The notes under the pieces are model-generated. The model made no database searches. It saw only the letters and a program-made list of their open reading frames with translations, and had not been told where the DNA came from. A stretch of DNA of 14,283 bases from JBQCEE01 sp051960575 (GTDB taxonomy: Bacteria; Actinomycetota; Actinomycetes; Mycobacteriales; Jatrophihabitantaceae): NCBI RefSeq assembly GCF_051960575.1, contig NZ_JBQCEE010000320.1, forward strand, positions 1 through 14,283. Reading direction: 5' to 3'. Both the position numbers and the translations under genes were made by a program. Positions 5,899 to 12,881 of the stretch are shown one piece after another; the first letter of the stretch is position 1; each line of letters begins with the position of its first letter.

Positions 5899-7393
5899 TC
5901 AGTTCCGCGGCCGCGCCGCGCGCACCGTCGGTGCCGTCCGGCGCACCCGCCGCCCGGTAGGTCACCTCTCCCCCGAGTTCGCTGGACACCAGCGTCCGGA
6001 CGATCTGCAGCCCCAGCCGGTCCGACCGGTCGAGCGAGAAGTCGGCCGGCAGCCCCACCCCGTCGTCGGTGACGGTCACGGTCAGCCGGCCGCGGGCCCG
6101 GTGGGCCACGATCTCGACCGTGCCCTCGGCGTCGTCGGGGAAGGCGTGCTCGATCGCGTTCTGCACCAGTTCGGTCAGCACCAGCACCATCGCGGTGGCC
6201 GACTCGGCGCCGATCTCGCCGAAACTCCCCCGCCGCACCAGCCGCACGCGCTGGGCCGAGCCCATCACGTCCGAGAGCATGTCGAGCAGCCGGTCGACGA
6301 CCTCGTCGAAGGCCACCGACTCGTCGATCGACACCGACAGCGTCTCGTGCACCAGCGCGATCGACTGCACCCGGCGCATCGACTCCTCGAGGGCGATCCG
6401 CGCCTCGGGCACCGCGACCCGTCGGGCCTGCAGCCGCAGCAGCGCCGCCACGGTCTGCAGGTTGTTCTTCACCCGGTGGTGGATCTCGCGGATCGTCGCG
6501 TCCTTGCTCATGATCTGCCGGTCGCGGCGGCGCAGCTCGGTGACGTCCTGCAGCAGCAGCAGCGCCCCGAGCGTCTCGCCGCGCGGCCGGAGCGGGATCG
6601 CGCGGAACAGCACCGTCGCCCCGCCGCCCTCGACCTCGATCGACAGCGGGTGGCCGCCGTCGATCGCCTCGGCCACCGCGGCGGCCAGGTCGCTCGCGTC
6701 GAACGGGTCGTCGGCCACCGAGCTGGTCAGCGCGCTGATCGCCTCGCCGAGCGCGTTGCCGTGCACGCCGAGCCGGCTGAACGCCGACAGCGCGTTGGGA
6801 CTGGCGTAGATGATCGTGCCGTCGGGCTCGACGCGCACGATGCCGTCGCCGACGCGGGGGCCGCTGAACTCCTCGAGCCGGGCGTCGGGGGCCGGGAACT
6901 CGCCGTCGGCGATCATCGCCGACAGGTCGGCCGCGCTCTGCAGGTAGACCAGCTCGAGCTGGCTGGGCGTCCGCACGCTGGCCAGGTTCGCGTCGCGGCC
7001 GACGACCGCGATCACCTCGCCGTCGTGCCGCACCGGGATCGCCTCGCGGCGGATCGGCAGGTCGCCCTCCCAGTCGGGGTCGACCTCGCGGAAGATCCGG
7101 CCCTCGATGAACGCCGTGCGCAACGGCGCGAGCCGCGGCCCGCTCAGCGTCATGCCGACCTGGTCGGTCTGGTACGCGGTCGGCCCGGTGGTCGGGCGGC
7201 ACTGGGCCACGCAGTGGAAGGTGTCGACCGACCGGCCGTCCTCGCCGGCGACCGTGACCGGCACCCACAGCAGCAGGTCGGCGAAGGCGAGGTCGGACAG
7301 CAGCTGCCACTCGCCCACCAGTCGCTGCAGGTGCCGCACCTGCGCGTCGGTCAGGGTGGTGCGCGCGGCCAGCGCGTCGGTCAGGGCGGACAT
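5870..7393 (-). CDS. pdtaS: PdtaS-type cytosolic sensor histidine kinase
   Basis: 507 residues from the ATG at 7393. No membrane segment is present. A GAF-like domain covers about 1-150, with HLQRLVGEWQLLSDLAFAD (21-39) and TGPT (69-72), and a PAS domain about 180-290, with GDGIVRVEPDGTIIYASPNA (182-201). The HisKA_2 box is SKDATIREIHHRVKNNLQTV (296-315), with His305/306 at the phosphorylation site. The ATPase domain has ELVQNAIEH (408-416) as N-box and DDGVGLP (443-449). These stretches match M. tuberculosis PdtaS (Rv3220c) closely; that kinase phosphorylates the ANTAR RNA-binding regulator PdtaR, which is not in this window. The upstream in-frame ATG at 7456 would add 21 unconserved residues, while a CAGGCT hexamer seven bases before 7393 suggests a leaderless start. 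The neighbour whiB1 supports orthology. Confidence 0.93.
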   Translation of the reverse strand: MSALTDALAARTTLTDAQVRHLQRLVGEWQLLSDLAFADLLLWVPVTVAGEDGRSVDTFHCVAQCRPTTGPTAYQTDQVGMTLSGPRLAPLRTAFIEGRIFREVDPDWEGDLPIRREAIPVRHDGEVIAVVGRDANLASVRTPSQLELVYLQSAADLSAMIADGEFPAPDARLEEFSGPRVGDGIVRVEPDGTIIYASPNALSAFSRLGVHGNALGEAISALTSSVADDPFDASDLAAAVAEAIDGGHPLSIEVEGGGATVLFRAIPLRPRGETLGALLLLQDVTELRRRDRQIMSKDATIREIHHRVKNNLQTVAALLRLQARRVAVPEARIALEESMRRVQSIALVHETLSVSIDESVAFDEVVDRLLDMLSDVMGSAQRVRLVRRGSFGEIGAESATAMVLVLTELVQNAIEHAFPDDAEGTVEIVAHRARGRLTVTVTDDGVGLPADFSLDRSDRLGLQIVRTLVSSELGGEVTYRAAGAPDGTDGARGAAAELTMPLARSAR

Positions 7394-7520
7394 CGCGACC
7401 AGCCTGCCACCGCTCGGATCGACCGCCCACACCGGGGACGCGCAGGTGGGCGCCATTTGCGCAGATCAGGGCTAAAGTCCGTTTCAGGTCCACGCCCTTC
7501 GACGACCGCAGGGAGCAACC
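7394..7520. promoter_or_regulatory. Divergent intergenic region between pdtaS and the transporter pair
   Basis: Toward pdtaS, CAGGCT (minus strand, plus coordinates 7401-7406) is seven bases from the start. Toward the transporter, TAAAGT (7473-7478) is a good -10 for a transcript starting near 7485. The transporter's ribosome binding site is GGGAG (7511-7515). No convincing -35 is seen on either strand. Confidence 0.35.
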
Positions 7521-7763
7521 ATGGCCACACCGTCCGCCCCGCCCCGCCCGACGCGGCTGCCCGCCGGTGCCGCCGTCACCGCCGGGGTGCTGCTGCTGAT
7601 CCCGCTCGTCGGCCTCGCCGTCGTGCCCTGGTACTCGCGCGAGACACCGCGCCTGTGGGGCTTCCCGTTCTTCTACTGGTACCAGCTGCTGTGGGTGTTC
7701 CTCGGGCCGCTGTGCACCTGGGGCGCCTACGTGGTGATCACCCGCGCGCGGCGGTCGCGATGA
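7521..7763 (+). CDS. DUF3311 small membrane protein, partner of the symporter
   Basis: 80 residues with two membrane helices (about 14-34 and 47-72) joined by an aromatic stretch, PRLWGFPFFYWYQLLWVF (43-60), that is typical of DUF3311. A GGGAG ribosome binding site lies five bases before the ATG. The stop overlaps the symporter ATG as ATGA, so the two are co-translated. DUF3311 proteins sit directly upstream of sodium:solute symporters in many bacteria (from memory also yhjC-yhjB in Bacillus) and are presumed to be accessory subunits. That role is inferred from gene linkage. Confidence 0.85.
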   Translation: MATPSAPPRPTRLPAGAAVTAGVLLLIPLVGLAVVPWYSRETPRLWGFPFFYWYQLLWVFLGPLCTWGAYVVITRARRSR

Positions 7764-9484
7764 GCGCGCTCGCGTCCGGCACCGGCGTGCACGGCGTCGA
7801 GCTCGCCGTCGTGCTGTTCTTCTTCGTCGTGGTCACCGCCGGTGGCTTCCTCGCCGTGCGGTGGCGCCGGGCCGCCTCGATGCACAGCCTGGACGAGTGG
7901 GGCCTGGGCGGTCGCGGCTTCGGCACCGTCATCACCTGGTTCCTGCTCGGTGGCGACCTCTACACCGCCTACACGTTCGTGGCGGTGCCGGCGGCGATGT
8001 ACGCGACGGGTGCCGTCACCGGTTGGTTCGCGGTGCCGTACACGATCGTCGCCTACCCGATCATCTTCGTCTTCATGCCGCGGCTGTGGAGCGTCTGCCA
8101 CCGCCACGGCTGGGTGACGCCCGCCGACTTCGTCCGCGGCCGCTACGACAGCCGCTGGCTGGCGCTGGCCGTGGCGCTCACGGGCATCCTGGCGACGATG
8201 CCCTACATCGCGCTGCAGCTGGTCGGCATCCAGGCCGTGCTCGACACGATGGGGCTCGGCGGCTCGGGCAACTGGTTCGTCAAGGACCTGCCGCTCATCA
8301 TCGCGTTCGCAGTGCTGGCCGCGTACACCTACTCGTCCGGCCTGCGGGCGCCCGCGCTCATCGCGTTCGTCAAGGACACGCTGATCTACGTCGTCATCGT
8401 CGTCGCCGTCGTCTACATCGCGGTGAAGATCGGCTTCGGCGACATGTTCGGCGCGGCGAAGACGAAGCTCACGACGCCCCCGCCCGCGGGCGGGCCGGCG
8501 CCGGGCACGTTCGTCACCGGGCCGGCGTCGTACTGGGCGTTCGGCACGCTCGCGTTCGGGTCGGCGCTGGCACTGTTCATGTACCCGCACTCGATGACGG
8601 CGGTGCTGTCGTCGCGCAGCCGCCAGGTGATCCGGCGCAACGCGGCGATCCTGCCGGCCTACTCGCTGATGCTGGCGATGCTCGCGCTGCTCGGCTACGC
8701 GGCGATCGCGAAGAAGACGCCGGTGTTCGGGCTCGACGGCACCGCGAACGCCCAGTTGGCCGTGCCGCACCTGTTCGACCAGATCTTCCCGGCCTGGTTC
8801 GCCGGCGTCGCCTTCGCGGCGATCGCGATCGGCGCCCTCGTGCCAGCGGCCATCATGTCGATCGCCGCGGCGAACCTGTTCACCCGCAACATCTACCGCG
8901 AGTTCTTCAAGCCGGACGCGACCCCGAGGCACGAGGCCCAGGTGGGCAAGATCGTGTCACTGGTCGTCAAGTTCGGGGCGCTGATCTTCGTGCTCGGGCT
9001 GGACAAGCAGAACGCGATCAACATGCAGCTGTTGGGCGGCGTCTGGATCCTGCAGACCCTCGTCGCCATCGTCATCGGGCTCTACACCCGCTGGCTGCAC
9101 CGCTGGGCGCTGCTGCTCGGCTGGGCCGTCGCGATGGTCTACGGCACCGTCACGGCGTACCGGCAGACCGTGCCGAACGCGACGACGCGGCTGGTGGACG
9201 GCGCGCCGGTGAAGACGGTCGACGGCGTGCGGCACTTCGGGTCGTCCGTCGCCGAGTTCCCCTTCACCCACACCAAGGTCTACATCGCGGTGACCGCGCT
9301 GCTCATCAACATCGTGATCGCCGTCGTGGTCACGCTCGTGCTGAAGGCGGCGAAGGTCTCGTCCGGGCGCGACGCCACGGTGGCCGACGACTACTACTCC
9401 GACGAGGCGTCGCCGGGGACGGCGTCCGAGCTCACCGACGGCCCCGCGGCCGAGGCGGAGGTCAGGGCCGCGTCGTCCGGATGA
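7760..9484 (+). CDS. Sodium:solute symporter family permease (monocarboxylate/metabolite type)
   Basis: 574 residues with about 13 predicted membrane helices. Family features include SMHSLDEWGLGGRGFGTVIT (near 40-60), GDLYTAYTFVAVPAAMYATG (near 65-85), a VTPADFVRGRYDS loop (near 120), and PHSMTAVLSSRS followed by basic residues (near 275). It belongs to the SSS family, which couples Na+ to uptake of small organic solutes. The link with a DUF3311 gene and the resemblance to MctP-like permeases suggest monocarboxylates such as acetate, pyruvate or lactate, but the substrate cannot be read with certainty. The C-terminal tail (about 540-574) is acidic and Ala/Ser-rich. The last 91 bp overlap the convergent DUF4389 gene. 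No terminator is visible between the two. Confidence 0.9.
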   Translation: MSALASGTGVHGVELAVVLFFFVVVTAGGFLAVRWRRAASMHSLDEWGLGGRGFGTVITWFLLGGDLYTAYTFVAVPAAMYATGAVTGWFAVPYTIVAYPIIFVFMPRLWSVCHRHGWVTPADFVRGRYDSRWLALAVALTGILATMPYIALQLVGIQAVLDTMGLGGSGNWFVKDLPLIIAFAVLAAYTYSSGLRAPALIAFVKDTLIYVVIVVAVVYIAVKIGFGDMFGAAKTKLTTPPPAGGPAPGTFVTGPASYWAFGTLAFGSALALFMYPHSMTAVLSSRSRQVIRRNAAILPAYSLMLAMLALLGYAAIAKKTPVFGLDGTANAQLAVPHLFDQIFPAWFAGVAFAAIAIGALVPAAIMSIAAANLFTRNIYREFFKPDATPRHEAQVGKIVSLVVKFGALIFVLGLDKQNAINMQLLGGVWILQTLVAIVIGLYTRWLHRWALLLGWAVAMVYGTVTAYRQTVPNATTRLVDGAPVKTVDGVRHFGSSVAEFPFTHTKVYIAVTALLINIVIAVVVTLVLKAAKVSSGRDATVADDYYSDEASPGTASELTDGPAAEAEVRAASSG

Positions 9485-10890
9485 CGGCCGGCCCGGTGGG
9501 CCGGCACGACGATCAGGGACAGGCCGCCGCCGAAGAGCACGGCGCCCACGACGAGCAGCGTGCCGCCGATCCAGGGCAGTGAGGGCAGCGTCGCCCCGAC
9601 GTCGGCGCGCACGCCGAGGCCGGCTCGGCCGTCGGCGCGCAGCACGACGACGGTCCAGTGGCCCGACTCGACCGGCCAGGTGACCACGCGCCGGCCGGTG
9701 CCGGTGCTCGACGCGACGAAGATGCCGCTGCGGGCGGGCGCTGCCGGGGGTGCACCGCCGGCGGCGTCGTGCGCCGTGCGGTCACCCGCGAGATCCGAGT
9801 ACCGCGTGCGCGCCGCACCGGCCAGCCAGCGGTTCGCCGCGTCGGTCGGCGCGATGCCGATGAACACCGGCACCCGGGAGTCGGTCGGCGTCACCCGGAT
9901 GCGCACGGTGCCGAGCACGCCGGTGGGTGTCAGGGCCGGCGAGTCGACACTGAGGTCGGAGCTGGTGATCACGGCGTGGGTGGTGGCGAACGTCGCCGTG
10001 CTCGAGGTGACATAGCCGCCGTCGCGGCCGAAGCGGTCGACGCCGAGCGCCACGGCGCCGCCGGCCAGCAGGCCGAAGGACAGCAGCATCAGCAACGAGC
10101 CCGCCACCGCGGCCACCACCCGGCCGGCGGTCCACCCGGGACGCCCCGGCGCCGGGGCCATGCCCTGCCCCGTCGACGGCGGCACCGGCGACGGCGGACG
10201 CGGCATGGTCAGGGTGCCGCCCGGTTCGTGACCGCCGAGGTCGAGCCGGAAGGGTGGGTAGTCGTCGGTCATCAGCGCCGCGTAGGCCGCCACCCGCAGC
10301 ACCCAGCGGTTCAGGCCGATCACGAAGTCAAAGAGCGCGAGCGGGTAGCGGCCGGTGAACAGCAGGCTCACCGCGGCCACGAGCACCAGCAGGCCGATGA
10401 GCCCACCGCCGGAGAAGCGGGCGTCGGCGTTGCTCACCACGAACCACGCGCCGCTCGTGAACAGCCCGACGATGAGGTAGTGCGGCAGCGCGAGCAGCCA
10501 CCACTTCACCAGCACGAGCCCGCGGGACAGGTGCTGCGGGTACTCGATGCTGAGGTGCGCCGGGTAGTCGGGCACGTCGGCGAGCGTGAACGGCGGGTAG
10601 CGGTCGGTGCCGAGCGCGCCGTAGGTGTAGTAGGCCACCCGCCAGCTCCAGCGCAGCACGCCGACGTTGAACTCGAACAGCGACCGCGGGTACCGCCCGG
10701 TCACCAGGATGCTCACGAACGCGCCGATGCTCGTGACCACGAACGCGAGCCAGAGGGCGACGAGCGTCAGGTAGTGCGGGATGGCCAGCACCCACTTCAC
10801 CAGCCACAGCCACCGCGACAACGGCTTGTCGAGCGCTGCCTCGACCTGGACGGGATAGCGGTGCGGCATCGGCGGGAGCGCGGTCGCCAC
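9394..10890 (-). CDS. DUF4389 integral membrane protein with internal duplication
   Basis: 498 residues from the GTG at 10890. Two copies of the DUF4389 unit are visible (about 11-100 and 113-213). Each contains a VKWxLAxPHY motif (31-40, 128-138), TGRYPxxLFxF (64-74, 179-189), a GxxRWxxRVxxY helix and a YPPF motif (98-101, 211-214). A Pro-rich linker follows, then a third hydrophobic segment (about 260-285), a soluble domain (about 290-450) and a final membrane helix (about 452-475). The function of DUF4389 is unknown. GAGGTGAT is an eight-base match to the anti-Shine-Dalgarno sequence, with proper spacing to the GTG at 10890 but none to the ATG at 10896, so GTG is preferred. A longer in-frame extension to 11139 is unlikely to be real. 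The 3' end overlaps the symporter gene. Confidence 0.85.
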   Translation of the reverse strand: MATALPPMPHRYPVQVEAALDKPLSRWLWLVKWVLAIPHYLTLVALWLAFVVTSIGAFVSILVTGRYPRSLFEFNVGVLRWSWRVAYYTYGALGTDRYPPFTLADVPDYPAHLSIEYPQHLSRGLVLVKWWLLALPHYLIVGLFTSGAWFVVSNADARFSGGGLIGLLVLVAAVSLLFTGRYPLALFDFVIGLNRWVLRVAAYAALMTDDYPPFRLDLGGHEPGGTLTMPRPPSPVPPSTGQGMAPAPGRPGWTAGRVVAAVAGSLLMLLSFGLLAGGAVALGVDRFGRDGGYVTSSTATFATTHAVITSSDLSVDSPALTPTGVLGTVRIRVTPTDSRVPVFIGIAPTDAANRWLAGAARTRYSDLAGDRTAHDAAGGAPPAAPARSGIFVASSTGTGRRVVTWPVESGHWTVVVLRADGRAGLGVRADVGATLPSLPWIGGTLLVVGAVLFGGGLSLIVVPAHRAGRHPDDAALTSASAAGPSVSSDAVPGDASSE

Positions 10891-10896
10891 GATCAT

Positions 10897-10931
10897 CACC
10901 TCGACGGGTCGGCATGCTGTCCGTCGAGGTG
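10897..10931 (-). promoter_or_regulatory. Perfect 11-bp inverted repeat burying the ribosome binding site of the DUF4389 gene
   Basis: On the minus strand CACCTCGACGG is followed by a 13-nt loop and CCGTCGAGGTG. The second arm ends with the Shine-Dalgarno GAGGTG just before the start codons, so in RNA the hairpin would close the ribosome binding site. A -10-like GATACA (plus coordinates 10930-10935) overlaps the distal arm; if that were the promoter, the RNA would begin inside the arm and the repeat would then more likely be a DNA operator. The symmetry is seen; the role is inference. Confidence 0.5.
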
Positions 10932-10977
10932 TATCGGCCGCCCCTCGGACCGGGCAGGGCCGAACGGCGGGGTCGGC

Positions 10978-11019
10978 AGCCCGTCCGCCGCCCCGCTCGC
11001 GGTGCAGCGCCGACGGGCT
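10978..11019 (-). terminator. Candidate terminator hairpin after the methyltransferase-like gene
   Basis: AGCCCGTC (10978-10985) and GACGGGCT (11012-11019) form a perfect 8-bp stem with a 26-nt GC-rich loop. It starts at the stop codon of the minus-strand gene and lies before the DUF4389 hairpin. There is no U-tract. The remaining bases to 10931 hold nothing recognisable. Confidence 0.35.
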
Positions 11020-11405
11020 CAGCCCACCGCGGCAACGGTGATGAGCTCGGGGCTCGAGGACTGGAACGGGGCGCGCGCGAAATCGCCGTAGCGCTCGTGC
11101 ACGACCAGTCCCGCCGTGACGATGAGGCGATCGAGGCACTCCGCCGTCGGCAGGGCGCTGTGCCCGTGCCTCGGATTGGGGTAGTCGAAGGCGAGGCGGC
11201 CACCGGGCTTCAACCGGTCGCGCGCGGCCTGCAGCACGGTCGTCACCTCCTGCTCGTCCTGCGCGGTGAACGCCGGGGCCGGCACCGCGATCAGGTCGTA
11301 GCGCCCGTCGGCGCGGGCGACGTCGGCCGCCTCACCGACGCGCAGGACGTCCGGCTCGGACGCCGCGAGGTGGTCATAGAACTGGGCGCGGACGACGGTG
11401 GACAT
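11019..11405 (-). CDS. Methyltransferase-like protein lacking the SAM-binding N-terminus
   Basis: 128 residues from the ATG at 11405, which has a GGGGGAGG ribosome binding site seven bases upstream. The stretch VGEAADVARADGRYDLIAVP (28-47), then AARDRLKPGGRLAFDYPNP (65-83), resembles the middle and late motifs of class I SAM-dependent methyltransferases (the acidic strand, and the LKPGGRL turn). The glycine-rich motif I (D-x-G-x-G-x-G) that binds SAM is missing, and the length is well below the usual 200-250 residues. It may be a truncated remnant or a small domain with another role; the good ribosome binding site and intact frame argue that it is still translated. The gene is separated from csp by a strong terminator. 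Function not assigned. Confidence 0.6.
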   Translation of the reverse strand: MSTVVRAQFYDHLAASEPDVLRVGEAADVARADGRYDLIAVPAPAFTAQDEQEVTTVLQAARDRLKPGGRLAFDYPNPRHGHSALPTAECLDRLIVTAGLVVHERYGDFARAPFQSSSPELITVAAVG

Positions 11406-11438
11406 GGGGACAGCCTCCCCCACCCGCGTCCGAGATGA

Positions 11439-11472
11439 CGAAGGCCCGCCCGGCGAACCGGACGGGCCTTCG
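11439..11472 (-). terminator. Terminator of the cold shock gene
   Basis: CGAAGGCCCG-C-CCGG, loop CGAA, CCGG-A-CGGGCCTTCG: a 14-bp stem with one C/A mismatch and a tetraloop. It lies 13 bp after the csp stop on the minus strand and is the strongest terminator-like hairpin in the window. The U-tract is weak. Confidence 0.75.
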
Positions 11473-11485
11473 ATCGAGGTCTTGG

Positions 11486-11689
11486 TCAGACCGCGCGGAC
11501 GTTCGCCGCCTGCGGGCCCTTCTGGCCCTGCGTGGTCTCGAACTCGACGCGCTGGTTCTCCTCGAGCGACTTGTAGCCGTTGCCCGTGATCGCCGAGTAG
11601 TGGACGAACACGTCCGCGCCACCGCCGTCAGGAGCGATGAAGCCGAAGCCCTTCTCGTTGTTGAACCACTTCACGGTTCCCTGCGCCAT
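11486..11689 (-). CDS. csp: Cold shock protein (CspA family)
   Basis: 67 residues forming a single cold shock domain. RNP1 is KGFGFIAP (13-20) and RNP2 is VFVHYSAI (27-34); the start MAQGTVKWFNNEKGFGF is diagnostic. These proteins bind single-stranded RNA and DNA and melt secondary structure, in the cytoplasm. AAGGAG lies nine bases before the ATG at 11689; an in-frame upstream ATG (11737) is not needed. The gene has its own promoter with a leader of about 125 nt and its own terminator, so it is a single-gene unit. Actinobacteria have several such paralogues, so the exact symbol (cspA, scoF) is not assigned. Confidence 0.97.
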   Translation of the reverse strand: MAQGTVKWFNNEKGFGFIAPDGGGADVFVHYSAITGNGYKSLEENQRVEFETTQGQKGPQAANVRAV

Positions 11690-11821
11690 GCTGTCTTTCT
11701 CCTTGCTCGTGCTCGGATGAGCGTTCGGGCTCGGCACCGTGCCTGAACCCGGGTCGCGCTGTGCATTTCATCCAAGCGCGCTCGAACACGTGCAAGAAGT
11801 CATGCGGAACAACCGTGGGTC
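11690..11821 (-). other. Long 5' leader of the cold shock gene
   Basis: About 125 nt lie between the predicted start (near 11815) and the csp ATG. The leader is less GC-rich than neighbouring genes and can fold. GTTCGGGC and GCCTGAAC (plus coordinates 11723-11730, 11741-11748) pair with one mismatch around an inner GGCAC/GTGCC alternative. Long structured leaders are known for cspA-type genes, where they control translation by temperature. A cold-responsive role here is inference. Confidence 0.4.
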
Positions 11822-11850
11822 ACACTACACAGTCGCCCGGCGCGCCTCAA
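11822..11850 (-). promoter_or_regulatory. Promoter of the cold shock gene
   Basis: On the minus strand TTGAGG (plus 11845-11850), a 17-bp spacer and TAGTGT (plus 11822-11827) form a good vegetative-type promoter. It begins 13 bp after the end of the anti-sigma gene and overlaps that gene's candidate terminator. Confidence 0.6.
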
Positions 11851-11859
11851 TCGGCGCGC
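11840..11859 (-). terminator. Candidate terminator of the sigH-rsrA operon
   Basis: GCGCGCC-TCAATC-GGCGCGC is a perfect 7-bp GC stem with a six-base loop, starting four bases past the anti-sigma stop codon. It shares bases with the -35 of the cold shock promoter. Confidence 0.5.
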
Positions 11860-11862
11860 AGC

Positions 11863-12153
11863 TCACTCGGCGCGGTATTCGAGATGGGCGGTGTCGATCG
11901 AGATCTCGGTGATCCGGAGCCGGATGCGCTCGTGCAGCGTGACGGGCGCGCGCTCGTCGCCGCAGCACCGCGCGATCAACGCCCGGACGTCCTGCTCGAG
12001 GCCGTACTGCCTGAGACACGGCGCGCACGCGTCCAGGTGGATGCGAATGCGGTTGCGCAGCGCGTCGTCGGTCTCGTCGTCCATGTACAGGTAGAGCTCC
12101 TGCAGGACGTCGTTGCAGTCGATGTTCCCCGGGCCGAACCCCAGACCACTCAT
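11863..12153 (-). CDS. rshA: Zinc-binding redox anti-sigma factor (RsrA/RshA, mycothiol system)
   Basis: 96 residues. The ZAS motif is complete: Cys13, then HLDACAPC (39-46) giving His39-x3-Cys43-x2-Cys46, plus the Cys63-Cys64 pair. These correspond to C11, H37, C41, C44 and C61/C62 of Streptomyces RsrA as I recall them. The reduced, zinc-bound form holds SigH/SigR; disulfide stress forms an internal disulfide, expels zinc and frees the sigma factor. The ATG overlaps the sigH stop (ATGA), and its ribosome binding site GGAGGTGA lies inside the end of sigH, so the two products are made in linked amounts. The gene matches Rv3221A in the mycobacterial order. Confidence 0.95.
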   Translation of the reverse strand: MSGLGFGPGNIDCNDVLQELYLYMDDETDDALRNRIRIHLDACAPCLRQYGLEQDVRALIARCCGDERAPVTLHERIRLRITEISIDTAHLEYRAE

Positions 12154-12746
12154 GACTTGTCACCTCCGACGCCGGCCGGGATGAGGCCGCGGTCGCGGGC
12201 GTAGTCGGCGAGCAGGTGCTGCAGCTGCTTGCGTCCGCGGTGCAGGCGCGACATCACCGTGCCGATCGGCGTCCCCATGATCTCGGCGATCTCCTTGTAC
12301 GCGAAGCCCTCGACGTCGGCGAGGTACACCGCGAGCCGGAAGTCCTCCGGCAGGGCCTGCAGCGCCTCCTTGACGTCGGAGTCGGGCAGGTGGTCGAGCG
12401 CCTCCATCTCGGCCGAGCGGAGCCCGGTCGAGGTGTGCGACTCGGCGCGCGCGAGCTGCCAGTCCTCGACGTCCTCACCGGACGACTCCTGCGGCTGGCG
12501 CTGCTTCTTGCGGTAGTTGTTGATGAACGCGTTCGTCAGGATGCGGTACAGCCACGCCTTGAGGTTCGTGCCCTCCTGGAACTGGTGGAAGGCCGCGAAC
12601 GCCTTGACGTAGGTCTCCTGGACGAGGTCCTCGGCGTCGGCGGGGTTTCGCGTCATGCGCATGGCGGCGGCGTAGAGCTGGTCGAGGAACGGGAGGGCGT
12701 CACGCTCGAACCGGGCGCGCCGCTGTTCGACCGTCTCCTCAGCCAC
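12150..12746 (-). CDS. sigH: ECF sigma factor SigH/SigR (thiol-oxidative stress)
   Basis: 198 residues from the GTG at 12746. Region 2 is RFERDALPFLDQLY (11-24), MTRNPADAEDLVQETYVKAF (30-49) and NLKAWLYRILTNAFINNYRK (60-79). Region 4 has LPEDFRLAVYLADVEGFAY and the helix-turn-helix KEIAEIMGTPIGTVMSRLHR (about 151-170). KKQRQPQE follows region 2, as in SigH/SigR. The factor directs thioredoxin, mycothiol and protein quality-control genes after disulfide stress. GAGGGAG lies five bases before the GTG and decides the start. The frame stays open upstream to 12905, with ATGs at 12770, 12869 and 12872, so longer forms are possible. It is co-transcribed with the overlapping anti-sigma gene and divergent from ybaK. 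Confidence 0.95.
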   Translation of the reverse strand: MAEETVEQRRARFERDALPFLDQLYAAAMRMTRNPADAEDLVQETYVKAFAAFHQFQEGTNLKAWLYRILTNAFINNYRKKQRQPQESSGEDVEDWQLARAESHTSTGLRSAEMEALDHLPDSDVKEALQALPEDFRLAVYLADVEGFAYKEIAEIMGTPIGTVMSRLHRGRKQLQHLLADYARDRGLIPAGVGGDKS

Positions 12747-12781
12747 CGTGCTCCCTCGACCCGTGTCCATCCGTGCACCCG

Positions 12782-12787
12782 AGCCTA
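12782..12787 (-). promoter_or_regulatory. Vegetative-type -10 element of sigH (p1-like)
   Basis: TAGGCT on the minus strand would start RNA near 12775, about 30 nt before the GTG of the short SigH and including its ribosome binding site. No good -35 is present. RNA from here cannot encode the upstream extension. Confidence 0.4.
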
Positions 12788-12881
12788 TCGCGTCGATGTC
12801 GAGCGGTCGGATCGCGGCGAGCACGCCTGCGGTGTCCGACGCCTCGGTCGGGCGGTCGATCAGCACCATCATGTGGGTCGC

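Noticed and set aside
6101..7759. Long plus-strand extension of the symporter frame, antisense to pdtaS
   Set aside because: Composition is His/Arg/Asp-rich nonsense; the symporter starts at 7760, coupled to the DUF3311 stop, and the opposite strand is clearly PdtaS.
9658..11091. 477-residue plus-strand open frame over the DUF4389 gene
   Set aside because: Low-complexity Arg/His/Gln-rich shadow of the minus-strand gene.
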